Of a stretch of 64,000 bases of DNA, positions 17,765 through 25,742 are shown in pieces. Origin of the DNA: an uncultured Eubacteriales bacterium (GTDB lineage Bacteria; Bacillota; Clostridia; Saccharofermentanales; Saccharofermentanaceae); NCBI GenBank assembly GCA_900314745.1, contig OMWK01000002.1, forward strand, positions 112,204 through 176,203. The letters are read 5' to 3'. The translations under genes were made by a program, and so were the position numbers. Under the pieces are notes generated by a model. The model was not told the origin of the DNA. It did no database searches and saw nothing but the letters and a program-made list of their open reading frames with translations. Position 1 is the first letter of the stretch. Every line of letters begins with the position of its first letter.

Positions 17765-18906
17765 TATCGTACATTTACCTCATAAAGATCATATATCTGA
17801 TCTATCTTCTCGACGAAGCTTCTGGCTTCATCCATCGTATTATAACGCGAAAAGGAGAGTCTCACACTGTTCGATGAGATACTCCTGTCTATCCCCATTG
17901 CTTCAAGTACATATGAAGTCTTCTTGGACTTCGAAGAACAGGCAGAAACCGTAGAGATATAGATATCGTACATCTCAAGACAATGAAGCATGGTCTCTGA
18001 CTGGAAATTCCTGAATGCCACGTTAAGAACAAACGGCAGCGCATCAGCAGGAGAATTAACCGTCGCTTTGCGCTTTGTAAGTTCCTCACGAAGATATGCA
18101 TTTATACGGGATACTTCCTCATATGCACCGGCGCGGGCCTTCTGGGCCTCCTTCATTGCAACAGCCATCGAAGCCGCCAGAGGCAGGCTCTGGGTACCGG
18201 ATCTCATGTTATTCTGCTGTCCGCCGCCTAGGATATAAGGACTTACCTTAACACCGTGTCTTATGTATAGAAGACCGACACCCTTAATACCGTGTATCTT
18301 ATGTCCTGAGAAAGACGCCATGTCGACTCCCATGGACTTGAGATTGATCTCAAGTTTTCCGAGAGACTGCACGCAGTCAAGGTATATCGCAGCATCAGGA
18401 GCTATATCCTTCCTGATATCCATTATCTTCTCGAGAGGCAGTATTGAACCGCTCTCGTTATTAACATGTGTAAAGCACATCAACGCGACCTGATCATCGA
18501 GAACTGATCTTAGTTCATCAAGATCAGGCTTACCGTTCTTACCGACACTTATGTATCTGACATCGTAACCTAAGCGGACGAGTTCCTCCATGGTCTCAAG
18601 AGTGCATTTGTGCTCAGTCCTTGTTGTTATGACCGTCTTCCCCTTACGAGGATTAGCCTTCAGGTATCCGAATATGGCGGTATTGGCACTCTCTGTTCCG
18701 CATGAAGTAAAAATGAGTTCATCGTCACGGCAGCTAAGACATGAAGCACAGTCAGATAAAGCCTGTTCATATGCCTTTGCCGCATTCATTCCGAGCTTAT
18801 GCAAAGATCCCGGATTTCCCCAGTTCTCACCCGTGAGATCCTCATTGATCACGCGGATTACTTCATCGCAGGGTTTGGTTGTTGCGCTGTTGTCAAAATA
18901 GATCAT
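17764..18906 (-). CDS. Cysteine desulfurase (NifS/IscS-like), ThiI partner
   Basis: 380 residues, fold-type I PLP enzyme converting cysteine to alanine and an enzyme-bound persulfide. The PLP Lys is K203 in SGHKIHG. The sulfur-accepting Cys is probably C323 in STVSACSSKSKK. HisH-type contacts (RTEHKCTLETME) and the LDCVQSLGKL stretch are intact. Its direct coupling to thiI matches the NifZ-ThiI pairing known from Bacillus, so it likely supplies sulfur for s4U. The ribosome site AAGAGGG lies only two bases after the tsf terminator. Confidence 0.93.
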   Translation of the reverse strand: MIYFDNSATTKPCDEVIRVINEDLTGENWGNPGSLHKLGMNAAKAYEQALSDCASCLSCRDDELIFTSCGTESANTAIFGYLKANPRKGKTVITTRTEHKCTLETMEELVRLGYDVRYISVGKNGKPDLDELRSVLDDQVALMCFTHVNNESGSILPLEKIMDIRKDIAPDAAIYLDCVQSLGKLEINLKSMGVDMASFSGHKIHGIKGVGLLYIRHGVKVSPYILGGGQQNNMRSGTQSLPLAASMAVAMKEAQKARAGAYEEVSRINAYLREELTKRKATVNSPADALPFVLNVAFRNFQSETMLHCLEMYDIYISTVSACSSKSKKTSYVLEAMGIDRSISSNSVRLSFSRYNTMDEARSFVEKIDQIYDLYEVNVR

Positions 18907-18919
18907 AAAACCCTCTTAG

Positions 18920-18953
18920 AAAAACTGCCGACCGGATTAAATCCGACCGGCAG
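18920..18953 (-). terminator. Intrinsic terminator of rpsB-tsf
   Basis: The 13-bp arms at 18925-18937 and 18941-18953 pair fully if two G-U wobbles are allowed. The loop is 3 nt, and a U-tract follows on the minus strand (18920-18924). It lies between tsf and the cysteine desulfurase gene. Confidence 0.85.
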
Positions 18954-18988
18954 ATTATTAACTTAAGAGAAAAGCTTAAGATCTCTTA

Positions 18989-19927
18989 TCAGAGACCTGC
19001 CTGCTTTCTAACTTCCTCAGCGAAGTCCTCTTCCTTCTTCTCGATACCGTCACCAAGACCGTAACGTGTGAATCTTACAACGGAGATCTCAGCACCCAGA
19101 GCCTTGGACTCAGCCTCGATGTACTGAGCGATTGTCTTGTCCTCGTCCTTTACATACTCCTGATCAAGCAATACGTTGAGCTTGTAGAAGTTCTTGATCT
19201 GGCCGGGAACGATTCTTGTCTCGATGATCTGAGCAGGCTTACCCTCTTCGAGAGCCTTGTTCTTGATGATCTCAGTCTCTCTGTCGAGAGCTGCCTGAGG
19301 TACCTCAGACTCAGCAACCCATGAAGGGTTGGAAGCTGCGATCTGCATTCCGATGTTCTTAGCCATTGTCTGGAAAGCGTCTGTCTTGATAACGGAATCA
19401 TCGCTTACGGAGAACTCAACGAGAACGCCGACCTTACCGCCCATGTGGATGTAAGATGTGATAGCGCCGTTGCCGTTAACCTCATAGAGAGCGAATCTTC
19501 TTACGGATGTGTTCTCTCCGATATCTGCGATAGCTTCCTTAGTAGCAAGCTCTACTGTCTTGGAAGAGTCATTATACATTGCAGAAGCCTTAAGAGCATC
19601 GATATCAGCAGGCTTAACTGTCATGATCTGTGTCTTAACGTCATCAACGAAAGACTTGAACTTATCTGTAGCAGCAGCGAAGTCTGTCTCGATGTTAACC
19701 TCAACGATAGCACCTGTCTTCATGTCATCGGAGATAACAGAAGCAACAACACCCTCTGCAGCAACACGGCTAGCCTTCTTCTCAGCCTTAGCCATACCCT
19801 TCTCACGGAGCCAGTCCTTAGCCTTCTCTACATCGCCTTCAGCCTCGATAAGAGCCTTCTTGCAGTCCATGATACCGCAACCTGTGAGGTCACGAAGTTC
19901 CTTAACCTGTTTTGCTGATATTTCCAT
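18989..19927 (-). CDS. tsf: Elongation factor Ts
   Basis: 312 residues. This GDP-GTP exchange factor for EF-Tu has an N-terminal UBA-like helix bundle (MEISAKQVKELRDLTGCG) and the TDFAAATDKF core motif that contacts EF-Tu. The start was placed at 19927 because AAGGAGG lies at the right distance there; a longer in-frame start at 19963 would overlap rpsB and adds residues with no counterpart in the family. It follows rpsB in the usual order and ends before a strong terminator. Confidence 0.97.
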   Translation of the reverse strand: MEISAKQVKELRDLTGCGIMDCKKALIEAEGDVEKAKDWLREKGMAKAEKKASRVAAEGVVASVISDDMKTGAIVEVNIETDFAAATDKFKSFVDDVKTQIMTVKPADIDALKASAMYNDSSKTVELATKEAIADIGENTSVRRFALYEVNGNGAITSYIHMGGKVGVLVEFSVSDDSVIKTDAFQTMAKNIGMQIAASNPSWVAESEVPQAALDRETEIIKNKALEEGKPAQIIETRIVPGQIKNFYKLNVLLDQEYVKDEDKTIAQYIEAESKALGAEISVVRFTRYGLGDGIEKKEEDFAEEVRKQAGL

Positions 19928-19959
19928 GATTATTTCCTCCTTAGTTGATGTAGATAAGA

Positions 19960-20736
19960 TCAAGCTTCCTCAGAAGCAGCAATCTCCTCGATAGACTCAG
20001 CCTCAGCTTCAGCGGGCTCAACGATCTTCGCATCCTCTGCGGAAGCTGCAAAATCCTCACCCTGATGTGCCTCGATAACAGCATCAGCCATCTTACCAGC
20101 GATGAGCTTAACTGCACGGATAGCATCGTCATTACCGGGGATTACATAATCGATCTCATCAGGATCGCAGTTTGTATCAACGATAGCAATGATCGGAATA
20201 CCGAGTCTTCTTGCCTCAGATACAGCGAGGTGCTCCTTCTTTGTATCTACGATGAACATAGCTGCAGGAAGGTGATCCATACCAACGATACCGCCGAGGT
20301 TCAGGTCGAGCTTAGCCATCTCGAGCTTGAGTTTAGCAACTTCCTTCTTGGGAAGTACGTCGAATGTACCGTCTTTCTCCATCTCACGGAGCTCAAGGAG
20401 TCTTGCAACTCTTGTCTTGATTGTCTTGAAGTTTGTGAGAGTACCGCCGAGCCATCTGTTGTTAACATAGAACTGACCGCATCTTTCAGCCTCTTCCTTG
20501 ATGGAATCCTGAGCCTGCTTCTTTGTACCTACGAAGAGGATGTCGCCCTTCTCAGCGAGTTCCTTCATAGCGTCGTAAGCCTCGTCAATCTTCTTGACGG
20601 TCTTCTGAAGGTCGATGATGTGGATGGTGTTTCTCTCTGTGAAGATGTACTCCTTCATCTTGGGGTTCCATCTTCTTGTCTGATGACCGAAGTGTACGCC
20701 TGCTTCGAGCAGCTGCTTCATTAAAATAACTGGCAT
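19960..20736 (-). CDS. rpsB: 30S ribosomal protein S2
   Basis: 258 residues. The family opening [20 protein letters not shown] is present from residue 6, as are [16 protein letters not shown] and [24 protein letters not shown] blocks ([17 protein letters not shown]). The C-terminal tail is acidic and Ala-rich ([16 protein letters not shown]). AAGGAGG precedes the ATG, and a well-formed promoter with an 85-nt leader lies upstream. S2 often controls its own operon through the leader, but I could not identify a regulatory fold here. Confidence 0.98.
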   Translation of the reverse strand: MPVILMKQLLEAGVHFGHQTRRWNPKMKEYIFTERNTIHIIDLQKTVKKIDEAYDAMKELAEKGDILFVGTKKQAQDSIKEEAERCGQFYVNNRWLGGTLTNFKTIKTRVARLLELREMEKDGTFDVLPKKEVAKLKLEMAKLDLNLGGIVGMDHLPAAMFIVDTKKEHLAVSEARRLGIPIIAIVDTNCDPDEIDYVIPGNDDAIRAVKLIAGKMADAVIEAHQGEDFAASAEDAKIVEPAEAEAESIEEIAASEEA

Positions 20737-20827
20737 AAAAAAATTCCTCCTTGTTTTTCTTCCGTGGGCCTGACTCTCTTATGAAAGCACAAAGATTTTT
20801 CGCCTCACGTGTTTTTTATGCTCGTGT

Positions 20828-20856
20828 ATAATATCAGAAGGTTTTTGAACAAGCAA
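20828..20856 (-). promoter_or_regulatory. Predicted promoter of rpsB-tsf
   Basis: The minus strand reads TTGCTT-N17-TATTAT. A plus-strand TATAAT (20827-20832) overlaps the -10 and could serve the divergent peptidase gene, although no good plus-strand -35 was found. The 20737-20915 gap holds only these signals, the rpsB leader and the AGGAGG site of the peptidase. Confidence 0.65.
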
Positions 20857-20915
20857 GCGAAAAGCTTGAATTTGTCCTATATTATTAGAAAAACGTTCTC
20901 AGGAGGACATTTACA

Positions 20916-22202
20916 ATGGAACTTACTCCTTACATGAAAGAATTCTTGACTAATCTCATAGCAATAAAGTCGACAGGCGGAGACCCTGAAGAAGGAGCAC
21001 CTTACGGCAAAAATCCCCGTGCCGCTCTGGAATACTTCCTTACCGAAGCCCAAAAGGCCGGATTTTCCACTGGCGTAAGCGGCGACCGTGCAGGCTTGGT
21101 AGAATTTGGAAGCGGCGACAGACTCATAGGCATCATCTGCCACGTTGACGTCGTTCCCGCAGGTGACGGATGGAACAGCAATCCTTTTACTCTTACCTTC
21201 ACCGAAGGCGAAGACGGAGAAATCATGACAGGCCGCGGCATTGTCGACGATAAAGGACCTGCGGCAGCCTCCTTCTTTGCCATGAAGGCATTGCTCGACG
21301 AAGGCAAAGTCCCTGAGGATTACAGGGTAAGACTTATTCTCGGAACTGATGAGGAACGCGGCTGCTCATGCATCGAATACTATGCAGAACATGAGGAGAT
21401 ACCTGATTTTGCCATCACTCCCGATTCGGAATTCCCCGCTATCTACTGCGAGAAGGGAATTCTTCAGTTAAAGCTTAACGGCAAGGGAATCGAAGGATTC
21501 ACGGCTGATGGAGGCTCTGCCCCCAATATGGTTCCCGCAACAGCCAAGTGCAAGATCGGTCAGGACGAGATCATCGTAACGGGCAAATGCGCACACGCTT
21601 CAAGACCTGAGCAGGGCATCAACGCCATCGCACTTCTTTGCGATGCCATAGAATCATTCGGTTATGATCTTAATGATTATCCGGTAATGAAGTTCGTTAA
21701 GGACTTTGACAAGGGAGCTTTCACAGGCTGCGATTACGAGGACGAATCAGGCGCACTCACAGCCAACATAGGCATGCTTAGTGCTGACGAGAACACCTCA
21801 TCACTTGTAATCGACTTCAGAGTTCCCTTCACCTACAGCTTTGAAGATCTGCTTAATAACCTTAAGGCTAAGGCCTCCGAATACGGGCTTGAGATTGAGA
21901 CACTTTGCAGCATGGAGCATATCTACATGGATAAGAATTCTCCCTCAATGCTTAAGCTTACTGAAATCTGGAAGAACCACATAGACAAGTTCACGGGATT
22001 TAAGGAGGAATACAGAGCGGAGTATACCGAAGCGATCGCCGTCGGCGGCGGTACTTATGCCCGTCACATACCGAACACGGTTGCTTTCGGTGTGCAGACA
22101 CCGTGGGCCGAGGATCAGTGCCATCAGGCCAACGAGAGCATTCCCGTAAGAGACTTCATCGAGTGGGTTGAAGTATTAAAGGAGTTTATTACCTCTATTT
22201 AA
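20916..22202 (+). CDS. M20 family dipeptidase (PepV/Sapep-like)
   Basis: 428 residues. A di-zinc aminopeptidase fold: H76 and D78 in ICHVDVVPAGDGW, bridging D111 in GRGIVDDKGP, catalytic Glu at 146-147 in GTDEERGC, and a late metal His in CHQANE. The large lid insertion (about 180-330) is typical of PepV and Sapep, which cut dipeptides in the cytoplasm. A strong AGGAGG site precedes the ATG. The gene is divergent from rpsB and ends 21 bp from the convergent larE. Confidence 0.92.
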   Translation: MELTPYMKEFLTNLIAIKSTGGDPEEGAPYGKNPRAALEYFLTEAQKAGFSTGVSGDRAGLVEFGSGDRLIGIICHVDVVPAGDGWNSNPFTLTFTEGEDGEIMTGRGIVDDKGPAAASFFAMKALLDEGKVPEDYRVRLILGTDEERGCSCIEYYAEHEEIPDFAITPDSEFPAIYCEKGILQLKLNGKGIEGFTADGGSAPNMVPATAKCKIGQDEIIVTGKCAHASRPEQGINAIALLCDAIESFGYDLNDYPVMKFVKDFDKGAFTGCDYEDESGALTANIGMLSADENTSSLVIDFRVPFTYSFEDLLNNLKAKASEYGLEIETLCSMEHIYMDKNSPSMLKLTEIWKNHIDKFTGFKEEYRAEYTEAIAVGGGTYARHIPNTVAFGVQTPWAEDQCHQANESIPVRDFIEWVEVLKEFITSI

Positions 22203-22223
22203 CGCAGTGCTTTCTGACCTTGG

Positions 22224-23003
22224 TTAACCGCCATATCCGGTCAGATCAAGGGCAACATATTTATATCCCAAAGCCTTAAGATACCCGGACACGCCTTTCC
22301 TGACTTCACCGTCCAGTATCTTATGAAACTCTGACGGCAAAACCTCTATCCTTGCAAGATCCCCGTGGGTTCTTACGCGGTACTGCGTAAATCCGATCTT
22401 ACTTAGGTAATCTTCAGCTGCCTCTATGCGCGCAAGCTTCTCCGGTGTTATCTCGTCACCGTGAGGAATGCGCGTCGCAAGACATGCGAAAGAAGCCTTA
22501 CGGGCGGTCGGAAGATTCATTTCCTCCGAGAGCTGACGGATCTCAGCCTTGGTAAGCCCTGCTTCTCTAAGCGGGCTTCTTATCTTAAGTTCAGCTAGAG
22601 CCTTCATTCCTGGGCGGTCATCCATGTCATCATCGGCATTAGTCCCGTCCATAAGCGTTGTTATGCCGTACTTTGCTGCCTCATAGAGCATATTACCGAA
22701 CAGTGATTTCTTGCAGATATAGCAACGATTCTCGGGGTTTTCCCTAAACCTTGGTATTGACAGCGGATCACCATCAATCACGATCAGCCTTATTCCTTCC
22801 GCATCACAGAAAGCCTGTGCTTCTTCAATATCACTCGAAGGTATCACGACCGAACGCACCATAAATGCTGCGGCTTTGTCCCCTAGAACATCGTGTGCCA
22901 CCTTAAGAAGGAAGGTCGAATCTACTCCGGCAGAGTATGCTATGCCTACTGGTGGAAGATCATTAAGCAGTTCCTCAAGAAGCTCCTTCTTCTTATGCAT
23001 CAT
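22224..23003 (-). CDS. larE: ATP-dependent sacrificial sulfur transferase LarE
   Basis: 259 residues from the ATG at 23003; a TTG one codon earlier and another ATG at 23000 are possible. PP-loop motif SAGVDST near residue 25, then NADD and the FACLATRIPHG motif. Its Cys (about residue 174) matches the sacrificial Cys176 of Lactobacillus plantarum LarE. LarE adenylates the biscarboxylic mononucleotide made by LarB and adds sulfur. An extra CYICKK pair sits near residue 95. The start overlaps the larC end. The nickel-pincer cofactor made here serves LarA-type racemases, none of which is in the window. Confidence 0.93.
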   Translation of the reverse strand: MMHKKKELLEELLNDLPPVGIAYSAGVDSTFLLKVAHDVLGDKAAAFMVRSVVIPSSDIEEAQAFCDAEGIRLIVIDGDPLSIPRFRENPENRCYICKKSLFGNMLYEAAKYGITTLMDGTNADDDMDDRPGMKALAELKIRSPLREAGLTKAEIRQLSEEMNLPTARKASFACLATRIPHGDEITPEKLARIEAAEDYLSKIGFTQYRVRTHGDLARIEVLPSEFHKILDGEVRKGVSGYLKALGYKYVALDLTGYGG

Positions 23004-24192
23004 CAAGAGCCTTTCTTATCTCATCAAGACTCATGCCCTTCTCTTCTGCAAGTTTCTCAAGGTCATCATGCTCATACTTTACGCGCTTTACATCGTATCC
23101 TGACGACACCTTGCGCCTTACCTTCCCCAGAGGTGTATCGACAGTCTCGATCCTTCTTGTAAGCACATACCGTCTGGTGTCAGTCTCACGCACGCCGAGC
23201 GTGGTCGTATGCTTAAAGATGCACTCCACCAGGTTCTTCTTGTCCTTCTTCTCACATATGATCTTGATAAGGGTGCCGGGGCGCGACTTCTTCATGCCCA
23301 CGGGTACAGTAAACACTTCCCTTGCCCCCGCCTCGAAAAGCTTACTGCAGGCGTAGGATATGTCCTCTGCCGTCATGTCGTCCACATTGCATGAAAGCTC
23401 CGCCATGACTTCCTCTTTATCCCCTGTATCGCCGAGCAGGGCGCGTATGGCATTCGCGGCTTCGAAGTCCTTCCTGCCCATGCCGTAACCTATGGAACTT
23501 ACCTTCATCACAGGCATATCACCGAAGCGGTCGGCATAGTACTTAAGAAGCGCAGCACCTGTAGGAGTACAAAGCTCTCCCTTGATGCTTCCGCCGTAGA
23601 TCGGGATGCCTTCAAGTATGTGTGCAGTTGCAGGTGCCGGCACCGGAAGTATCCCGTGCGCACATTTGACCTGACCGCTTCCAACATGAACCGGTGACAC
23701 CACTACTTCATCAGGATCGAGCTCATTCATAAGAAGGCAGACAGCAGCTATGTCCGCCACTGCATCCATAGTACCTACTTCGTGGAAATGAATCTCATCA
23801 ACAGGCACTCCGTGAACCTTGCTCTCAGCTTCGGCAATGATCTTATAGACAGCGGTGATATCGAGCTTCACCATTGTCGGCAGCGATAAAGACCTGATTA
23901 TATGTTCTATATCATGCATCCCGCTGTGGTGATGGTGATGATGCTCATGTCCGTGTTCATGAGAATGCTCATGCATATGCTCATCTTCCTCTTGTCCTTC
24001 GACAAGGACTAAGATGTGAGTTCCGGTTATTCCGCACTTAACGGATTCTTCCTTGATGTATTTAACGTGAGGGATACCGAGCGAATTGAGCTTATCCACA
24101 AATGAATCGGGATCCGGAAGAAGTTCGATCAAAGCTGCAGTCAGCATATCGCCAGCAGCGCCCATGCCGCAGTCAAGATAAAGAGTCTTCAT
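22993..24192 (-). CDS. larC: Nickel-pincer cofactor cyclometallase LarC
   Basis: 399 residues in a single uninterrupted frame; in L. plantarum larC is split and joined by a frameshift. MKTLYLDCGMGAAGDM at the start and the HFHEVGTMDAVADIA block define the family. LarC uses CTP to insert nickel into the thiolated nucleotide. Residues about 74-94 form a very His-rich loop (HEHSHEHGHEHHHHHH), a likely nickel store or donor site. AGGAGGT lies in the end of larB, and the genes overlap by 20 bp. Confidence 0.95.
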   Translation of the reverse strand: MKTLYLDCGMGAAGDMLTAALIELLPDPDSFVDKLNSLGIPHVKYIKEESVKCGITGTHILVLVEGQEEDEHMHEHSHEHGHEHHHHHHSGMHDIEHIIRSLSLPTMVKLDITAVYKIIAEAESKVHGVPVDEIHFHEVGTMDAVADIAAVCLLMNELDPDEVVVSPVHVGSGQVKCAHGILPVPAPATAHILEGIPIYGGSIKGELCTPTGAALLKYYADRFGDMPVMKVSSIGYGMGRKDFEAANAIRALLGDTGDKEEVMAELSCNVDDMTAEDISYACSKLFEAGAREVFTVPVGMKKSRPGTLIKIICEKKDKKNLVECIFKHTTTLGVRETDTRRYVLTRRIETVDTPLGKVRRKVSSGYDVKRVKYEHDDLEKLAEEKGMSLDEIRKALDDA

Positions 24193-24943
24193 GTTTAACC
24201 TCCATATGGTTGATCATTCCGGCCAGATATCCCGCTCCGAATCCGTTGTCGATATTTACGACCGACACGCCGCTCGCGCATGAATTAAGCATGGACAAAA
24301 GCGCTGACAGGCCTTCGAACGAAGCACCGTAACCGACACTTGTCGGAACCGCGATGACGGGACAGTCTGCAAGTCCTCCGACTACGCTCGCGAGAGCCCC
24401 TTCCATACCTGCTATGGCGATAATGACGCTCGCACTCATGATGTCTTCCTTATGGGACAAAAGTCTGTGAAGGCCTGCAACTCCGACATCGTACAGGCGC
24501 GTCACCTTATTCCCGCCAAACTCAGCGGTTACAGCCGCTTCTTCAGCTACGGGTATATCCGATGTTCCGCCTGTCGCGACAACTATCGTACCTATTCCGT
24601 CAGGTTCGGGGAAAGTACCGGTGTAGGCTATCTTCGCCTCGGGGATATAAGTCAGTTTATCCTTGCAGGATATGCTCTCATAGGATTCCGGAGATAGCCT
24701 TGTTATAAGAATTCTGTCCTGTCCGTTCGCCGTCATGTTTAATATGATCTTCTCTATCTGATCAGGTGTCTTGCCGGCCCCGTAAATGACCTCATTTCTG
24801 CCCTGTCTTATATTCCTGTGAAGATCGACCTTGGCAAAGCCCAGATCTTCAAACGGCTTTGTCTTCAACTTAAGAAGCGCATCATCAACAGATAATGCGC
24901 CCGACTTAACGTCCTCTAATATCTTCCTGGCATCAGTATTCAT
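24173..24943 (-). CDS. larB: Pyridinium-3,5-biscarboxylic acid mononucleotide synthase LarB
   Basis: 256 residues. The C-terminal half is PurE/AIR-carboxylase-like (VATGGTSDIPVAEEAAVTAE, then VIIAIAGMEGALASVVGGL and VAVPTSVGYGASF-type blocks). The N-terminal part carries the LarB opening (DLGFAKVDLHRNIRQG, then EVIYGAGKT). LarB carboxylates and hydrolyses nicotinic acid adenine dinucleotide in the first step of the nickel-pincer pathway. The start overlaps the stop of the upstream membrane protein by ATGA, so expression is tied to that gene. Confidence 0.95.
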   Translation of the reverse strand: MNTDARKILEDVKSGALSVDDALLKLKTKPFEDLGFAKVDLHRNIRQGRNEVIYGAGKTPDQIEKIILNMTANGQDRILITRLSPESYESISCKDKLTYIPEAKIAYTGTFPEPDGIGTIVVATGGTSDIPVAEEAAVTAEFGGNKVTRLYDVGVAGLHRLLSHKEDIMSASVIIAIAGMEGALASVVGGLADCPVIAVPTSVGYGASFEGLSALLSMLNSCASGVSVVNIDNGFGAGYLAGMINHMEVKHEDSLS

Positions 24944-25257
24944 GTGTTCTTATCCGTAAGTGCCTGACGTACAACACCCTTGGGATCCTTGATAAGAACG
25001 ATGGCAAGCCAGATAATAAGCCCCAATGCAACAACACAGAAACCAAGATATGAATCATTGATCATGTCCGCCTGTGAAGGAGCGAAGAACTCGTCTCTTA
25101 ACTCAATGAATTCAAATACCGCATCGACAAACCACATGATGGATGCTCCCCAGTACATAAGAGCCAATGTTCCGAGTCTCAAGGTCTTCCTCTGAGAAGA
25201 CATATACCAGATAACTGTTGTAATTATCGCAGCAAATACGGTTATGAGAAGCGTCAT
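24940..25257 (-). CDS. Membrane protein of unknown function in the lar operon (second gene)
   Basis: 105 residues starting at the ATG at 25257 with GGAGG upstream; a longer frame exists but has no ribosome site and a non-protein-like composition. Three hydrophobic segments (about 2-19, 28-49, 68-90) with YWGASIMWFVDAVFEFIELR between them. No family recognised. The start overlaps the preceding membrane gene and the stop overlaps larB, both as ATGA. Such tight coupling suggests a stoichiometric partner, perhaps in nickel or substrate transport; this is inference. Confidence 0.75.
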   Translation of the reverse strand: MTLLITVFAAIITTVIWYMSSQRKTLRLGTLALMYWGASIMWFVDAVFEFIELRDEFFAPSQADMINDSYLGFCVVALGLIIWLAIVLIKDPKGVVRQALTDKNT

Positions 25258-25634
25258 CTGGTACCTCCGGCCGTATCTGCAACTGAGGACTTCGACGCTC
25301 TCTTCTGTGCTATGGAGGTTACGATGACCATACCGCCCCAAACAACCGTTACAAGCAATGCCATGGTAACGCCGACTGTGCACATCTCGTGAAGAACACC
25401 TGCCATGTCTTCGGGATTGCCAGCAGCAGTCAGGAAAGGGAACCACGGAACTATCTCGCCGTGCCACAAATGCTCAAATGCGAGGAGTGCTGATCCGCCC
25501 CAAAGCATGTTATTAAGCCATTTAATCTTACCGGCAACCGTCAAAGTACCGTCATTGTTCTCTTTATTCTTAAGCGTCTTGGAAATAACGGTGGTAACGA
25601 CTGCTTCAGCCGCAGGTACAAGGAAACAAGCCAT
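25254..25634 (-). CDS. Membrane protein of unknown function in the lar operon (first gene)
   Basis: 126 residues from the ATG at 25634, chosen because GGGAGG lies just before it; an upstream in-frame extension would run through the thrS terminator. Hydrophobic segments sit at about 2-17, 38-58 and 84-106. Between them are conserved-looking His and acidic residues (LAFEHLWHGEIVPWFPFLT and GVLHEMCTVG) facing a membrane, a pattern suited to metal or substrate contact. No family recognised. It leads a run of five overlapping genes ending in larE. Confidence 0.75.
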   Translation of the reverse strand: MACFLVPAAEAVVTTVISKTLKNKENNDGTLTVAGKIKWLNNMLWGGSALLAFEHLWHGEIVPWFPFLTAAGNPEDMAGVLHEMCTVGVTMALLVTVVWGGMVIVTSIAQKRASKSSVADTAGGTR

Positions 25635-25650
25635 AAAAGAGTCCTCCCGT

Positions 25651-25692
25651 AATAAAAATGGGGTTGTGTACATAATAACATACACACCCCAT
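25651..25692 (-). terminator. Intrinsic terminator after thrS, abutting the lar operon ribosome site
   Basis: Arms 25681-25692 and 25658-25670 (ATGGGG.../...CCCCAT) pair over 12 bp with one bulged T, and TTTTT follows on the minus strand. The U-tract ends a few bases before the GGGAGG site of the first lar-operon gene. Confidence 0.8.
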
Positions 25693-25742
25693 AGTAAGCA
25701 CACTGCTAAAGTTGTATTAACAGTTTGTTTTAAGTCTTAAGA

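Noticed and set aside
20065..20724. Open plus-strand frame of 219 codons
   Set aside because: It is antisense to rpsB and arises from its codon use.
20737..20915. Known ribosomal S2 leader RNA
   Set aside because: The 85-nt leader has no fold that I can match to a described element, so only the promoter was reported.
23917..23985. Possible short tandem repeat or CRISPR-like array
   Set aside because: It is the His-rich coding stretch of larC (His, Glu and Gly codons), not spaced repeats.
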